This document shows, piece by piece, positions 61,118 through 64,000 of a stretch of 64,000 nucleotides of DNA (position 1 is the stretch's first letter; each line of letters begins with the position of its first letter). The position numbers were made by a program, and so were the translations under genes. Location of the stretch: assembly GCA_003255065.1 (NCBI GenBank), contig QAOA01002082.1, forward strand, positions 54,014-118,013, in the 5' to 3' direction. This DNA is from Cercis canadensis (taxonomy: Eukaryota > Streptophyta > Magnoliopsida > Fabales > Fabaceae). The notes below the pieces were generated by a model. It was not told the DNA's origin and did no database searches. It was given only the letters and a program-made list of their open reading frames with translations.

Positions 61118-61601
61118 GCACCCTAATGTGGTTTATTTTAACAACACCCTCACACCATCCTAGGCTTTAGTAAGCTGCTTACTGCCTATTTGTTCCAATA
61201 GTACTAAGGTATGTTTCTTCTCTTCTAAAATTCTTGGTTGGTTGCAAGCTTATACACGATTGGTTTCTTATTTTCCTTCATTTGTTTATTTCTCTTTCTC
61301 TCCATATTTGGCAATATAAGTGTTTCATGTTTTATAATTATGTGCTCATACTTAATCTCCATAGTAGTATAGCTTTGTTATTCATTAATATATTTTTTGT
61401 GGGTTGTTTCACCATTAATATTCTGATATAGGCAAAGAATTTCGCTACAACCCGGCCTCACCCAGGTTTGTTCTTCCAAATTCTTTTATTTGTTTTTTTT
61501 TAGTCTCTCTCTTCATATCTCTTCTGATTTTTCTTTTCTGTTCAAATGAATTTTGATCTAGATCTTGAATTGTAATCCATCTCTTCTTTACATTTGGGTG
61601 A

Positions 61602-61717
61602 CATGCTTTGTGGGTAATAGATGTTTGATTATTTGAATACTTTCAATTTAAATTTTTTNCATGCTTTGTGGGTAATAGATGTTTGATTATTTGAATACTT
61701 TCAATTTAATTTTTTTT
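61602..61717. repeat. Duplicated 57-bp segment around a single N at 61,659 (probable artefact)
   Basis: CATGCTTTGTGGGTAATAGA... to the T-run occurs on both sides of the N. Confidence 0.85.
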
Positions 61718-61860
61718 TTAATTCATTTCTGTGGATTCCTTTATGATAAGATCATTTGATTGGTTTTGTTTATATCTGATAACTATATGTGATTCTTTTT
61801 TTGGCAATCGGTAACCATATGTTAGTGAATGTGTTCGCCATGTTTCAGCTGACTTACATT

Positions 61861-61892
61861 TTTTTTTTTTTTTTTTTNNNNTTTTTTTTTTT
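61861..61892. other. Poly-T tract with four Ns (61,878-61,881)
   Basis: A homopolymer of uncertain length closed with Ns. A sequencing or assembly limit. Confidence 0.9.
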
Positions 61893-62054
61893 CATTTTGA
61901 AAATTTAAATATAGAAGCTATACTTTTTTTTTCTATTTGTTTTAAATATAAAAGCTTCTGAAAGTAAAGATCTAATTTTGTATTCTTTATATTGGATAGA
62001 AATTTTCTTGAATTTTGTACAATATTGTTGAAACTCATACAGATCAATAAAGCT

Positions 62055-62570
62055 TTATTCTTTGGCTGAATCATTCCCCTGCTTGATTGTGGATGTTGCT
62101 CTCTGTACACCTTTCCCCATCCAAACAACAAAGCAGATTGTGAGGAACAAACCGATGAACACGAGTAATCCAATCCAAAGTAGCATTAATAATTCAAAGT
62201 GGTATTGAGCTGAATGGTAAAGGGGATTAGGGGTCACCAATAACACGCCACAAAGATAGGTAGCTACTAAGCATGTGAGAGCGAGACACATAACTATTGA
62301 GAGGATCCACATAGGGAATCTATGCCTTAGGGGGATTCCACTTACAAGCAATAGGCAAGCACTGAGAGATGCACCAAAAGAGATGGTATTGAAAGTTATG
62401 AAGTAGTAATAGGCATTAGGGTATAGGGCAGCTAAAACAGCTTCAGCACCACATATGTATTTTTCTCCATTTCCAGCAGTGTGAAAGTAGATCTCAGTAC
62501 GGTTAAACAAGGAAGGGGCAGGTGCAGTGTTCTCCTAGACTAGATAGGCATGTGAGAAATTCTGAGGTAC
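62055..62570 (-). pseudogene. Captured PGG-domain (ankyrin-repeat membrane protein, ACD6-like) fragment
   Basis: The 151-codon minus frame has FNTISFGASLSACLLLVSGI, then PMWILSIVMCLALTCLVATYL and a third hydrophobic stretch (LLMLLWIGLLVFIGLFLTIC). This layout is typical of the PGG domain that ends plant ankyrin-repeat membrane proteins. Three to four membrane segments are visible. Coding similarity continues upstream of the first Met (to about 62,570) but contains a stop at about 62,535. No ankyrin repeats are present. It is antisense to Helitron Z. In the plant, such proteins act at the plasma membrane in defence or stress signalling. Confidence 0.7.
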
Positions 62571-62779
62571 ACCCCGTCAGCTAAACCTTTAGAAGAACAG
62601 TTGTCTAACAAGGGTATGTATAACCGTATAAGGACATCACATTAAAGGGAAACAAAAGAGGTAGTAATTTTGCGAGCCTTTCTAATTTGTTTTTCCTTTT
62701 GGTGGATAAATTCTGAGGATTTGGGAATATGATGACATGAACCTCATAGTATGAAAACTATTGGAATGTTTCTAAATTC

Positions 62780-63010
62780 TTAGTTTGGTAATTTAGTTCT
62801 TTCCTTGATGATACCTTCTCGTGCTGGTGCATAGGCATTGACAAGTGATGACATGGCGATAATTATTTTAGTTTCCCACATCACACAGCATTGTGATGTC
62901 ATGTTTCTTAATTTTCGTTCTCTAAAGAATAAGTGTATGTATATTAATGGTTTTATATGTATGATCACTATATAGAACATGATGTGTAAACCAATTTTTA
63001 TAATTTAAAA
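62780..63010. repeat. Inverted copy of 37,930-38,120
   Basis: The reverse complement shares CCTATGCACCAGCACGAGAA, GGTATCAT, AAGAAC and, further out, TATGATCACTATATAG and CAATTTTTATAATTTAAAAG. On the minus strand of this copy a short frame ends NAYAPAREGIIKERTKLP, and the other copy reads IAYAPTREGIMKGRTKL, so a small coding piece of unknown identity may be shared. Confidence 0.65.
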
Positions 63011-64000
63011 GATGAATGTGTGTGAGGAGATGACAAGTGTCAATTTGAATTGGGAGGTTGCTTTGAAAAGACAATAATAATCAAATAAGTAGGTTATGCT
63101 TCATAAAACTATTGTTTCGTTACTTACAAAACAATCATCATAATTTAAAAAACATGCTTTAATTGGCTTGACAAATCAAACAAATAGAACTATACTATCA
63201 ATTAACTTTAATTATATTTGTAATTACAAATAATTTATATATTTGGTCAAAGATTCAACTTAAATGATTATAATTGATTTGTGCAATTTTAAATTTTCCT
63301 TTATCAAACTGATTTCGGAGATTGTTCACTTTCTGGGTATCCTTTTATTTAATTGCACTATGGTTGAAATCACAACAATCAGCAAATTAAAAAGTTAAAT
63401 AATAAACTATTGCTATAATTGATTGCTTGATTGACAAGAACCGAAATTGCCTAAATTAATTAATTTGTGTCACCGAAATCCTTATTAATGTTTTCCTACT
63501 ATGTTGCCTAAATTATAGACTACAAAACTAGGGTCACAATTTTGGTCCTCTACTTGACTACATATACTGCACCCTTTGTGAAGTGTTTCACCATTCACCT
63601 CCTAATTGTTGCTCTAGACGTATTCCTTGGGAACTCGAACACACCAAGCTTTATTCTTGCAATATTTAGTAAGAAGCTCTTTATTTTATGTTCTTCTCTA
63701 TATTCAGCCATGTTATTGTCCTTTGGAATATTGTCTTCTATAACTGTTCATATCCTCCTTCTCTATCGGCAACGTAACAGTTTGAATTGGTGGGACTTCT
63801 AATTAATCCTTGAAGTGTTAAATTTATTAATCCTTGAATTTTTTTATTATAATGATCTCCTTCTTACTGAGTTTTTTAATTTCCCTTGTGTGAATCTTCT
63901 TGATGTCCTTCTTATAGCAATTAAGAACTTTCTAAGGACCTACAAAAGAGTACCATACAATATGCGGCTATATTAGGATTTATGCTATAAGAGGAATGCA
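63011..64000 (+). other. Window end: possible further Helitron 5' region with promoter
   Basis: TATAATTTAAAAGATG at about 62,998, followed by GACAAGTGTCAATT, resembles a Helitron 5' terminus. 63,400-63,680 matches the reverse complement of 38,980-39,300, including ATACTGCACCCTTT with a TATA-like box upstream. The frame at 63,542-63,802 is hydrophobic and unrecognised. I do not claim it as a gene. Confidence 0.35.

Larger units (their letters stand above)
60370..62990 (+). mobile_element. Helitron Z, plus strand (3' end uncertain)
   Basis: It starts TCTATATAATATTAATAATA immediately after Y's CTAG. The first 850 bases match Helitron V in reverse orientation, including the promoter and the TGCC..ATTTG and CCAATCAAGGAAAT phrases. 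It carries a PGG-domain fragment in antisense. I did not find a convincing 3' CTRR hairpin. The limit given is where similarity to 37,940-38,120 ends. Confidence 0.6.

Overview
The window looks like repeat-dense, AT-rich nuclear DNA from a flowering plant, probably a eudicot. The evidence is GT-AG introns inside transposon genes, plant-type Helitron, hAT, Ty1/copia and Ty3/gypsy sequences, and captured fragments of plant genes. I see no intact host gene, tRNA, rRNA or CRISPR array. Nearly all coding-like sequence is transposon protein or transposon-captured exon, and most of it is broken by stops and frameshifts.

Layout. At 1-2.7 kb is the 3' end of a Tat-type Ty3/gypsy element: an antisense accessory ORF (aORF) that appears open, followed by its LTR. 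At 2.7-5.5 kb is a decayed DUF659-type hAT transposon on the minus strand. At 6.28 to about 16.8 kb is a large minus-strand Helitron with a recognisable but dead Rep-helicase gene and a 3 x 144 bp tandem repeat. From 17.06 to 37.18 kb is a plus-strand Helitron (H1). It has been inflated by AT-rich repeats, a Ty1/copia element (25.8-32.7 kb, itself holding a 1.37 kb solo LTR) and a block with LINE zinc-knuckle/RNase H remains. A minus-strand Helitron (V) with an acyl-CoA ligase exon ends at 40.97 kb.

The most striking part runs from 41 kb to the end. Plus-strand Helitrons follow each other head to tail with no spacer: W (to 43,965), H2 (43,966-56,555), Y (56,556-60,369) and Z (60,370 on). Each junction reads as a Helitron 3' end (CTAG, or TTAG at 56,555) followed at once by a 5' end starting TC. 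Several share one plan: 5' terminus, a TATA-bearing promoter, a short exon ending in a GT splice donor, then a different captured gene piece. W has a B3 DNA-binding domain, Y a PS2/PHOSPHO1-like phosphatase, Z a PGG (ankyrin-type) membrane domain in antisense, and V a malonate/acyl-CoA ligase exon. H2 was later hit by a CACTA MITE, a 1.38 kb hAT-like element and two nested solo LTRs.

Assembly caution: isolated single Ns occur along the window. At five of them the flanking sequence is duplicated on both sides (17,364; 27,160; the pair 37,502/37,812; 49,930; 61,659), so these tandem copies are probably unmerged contig overlaps or allelic copies rather than biology.
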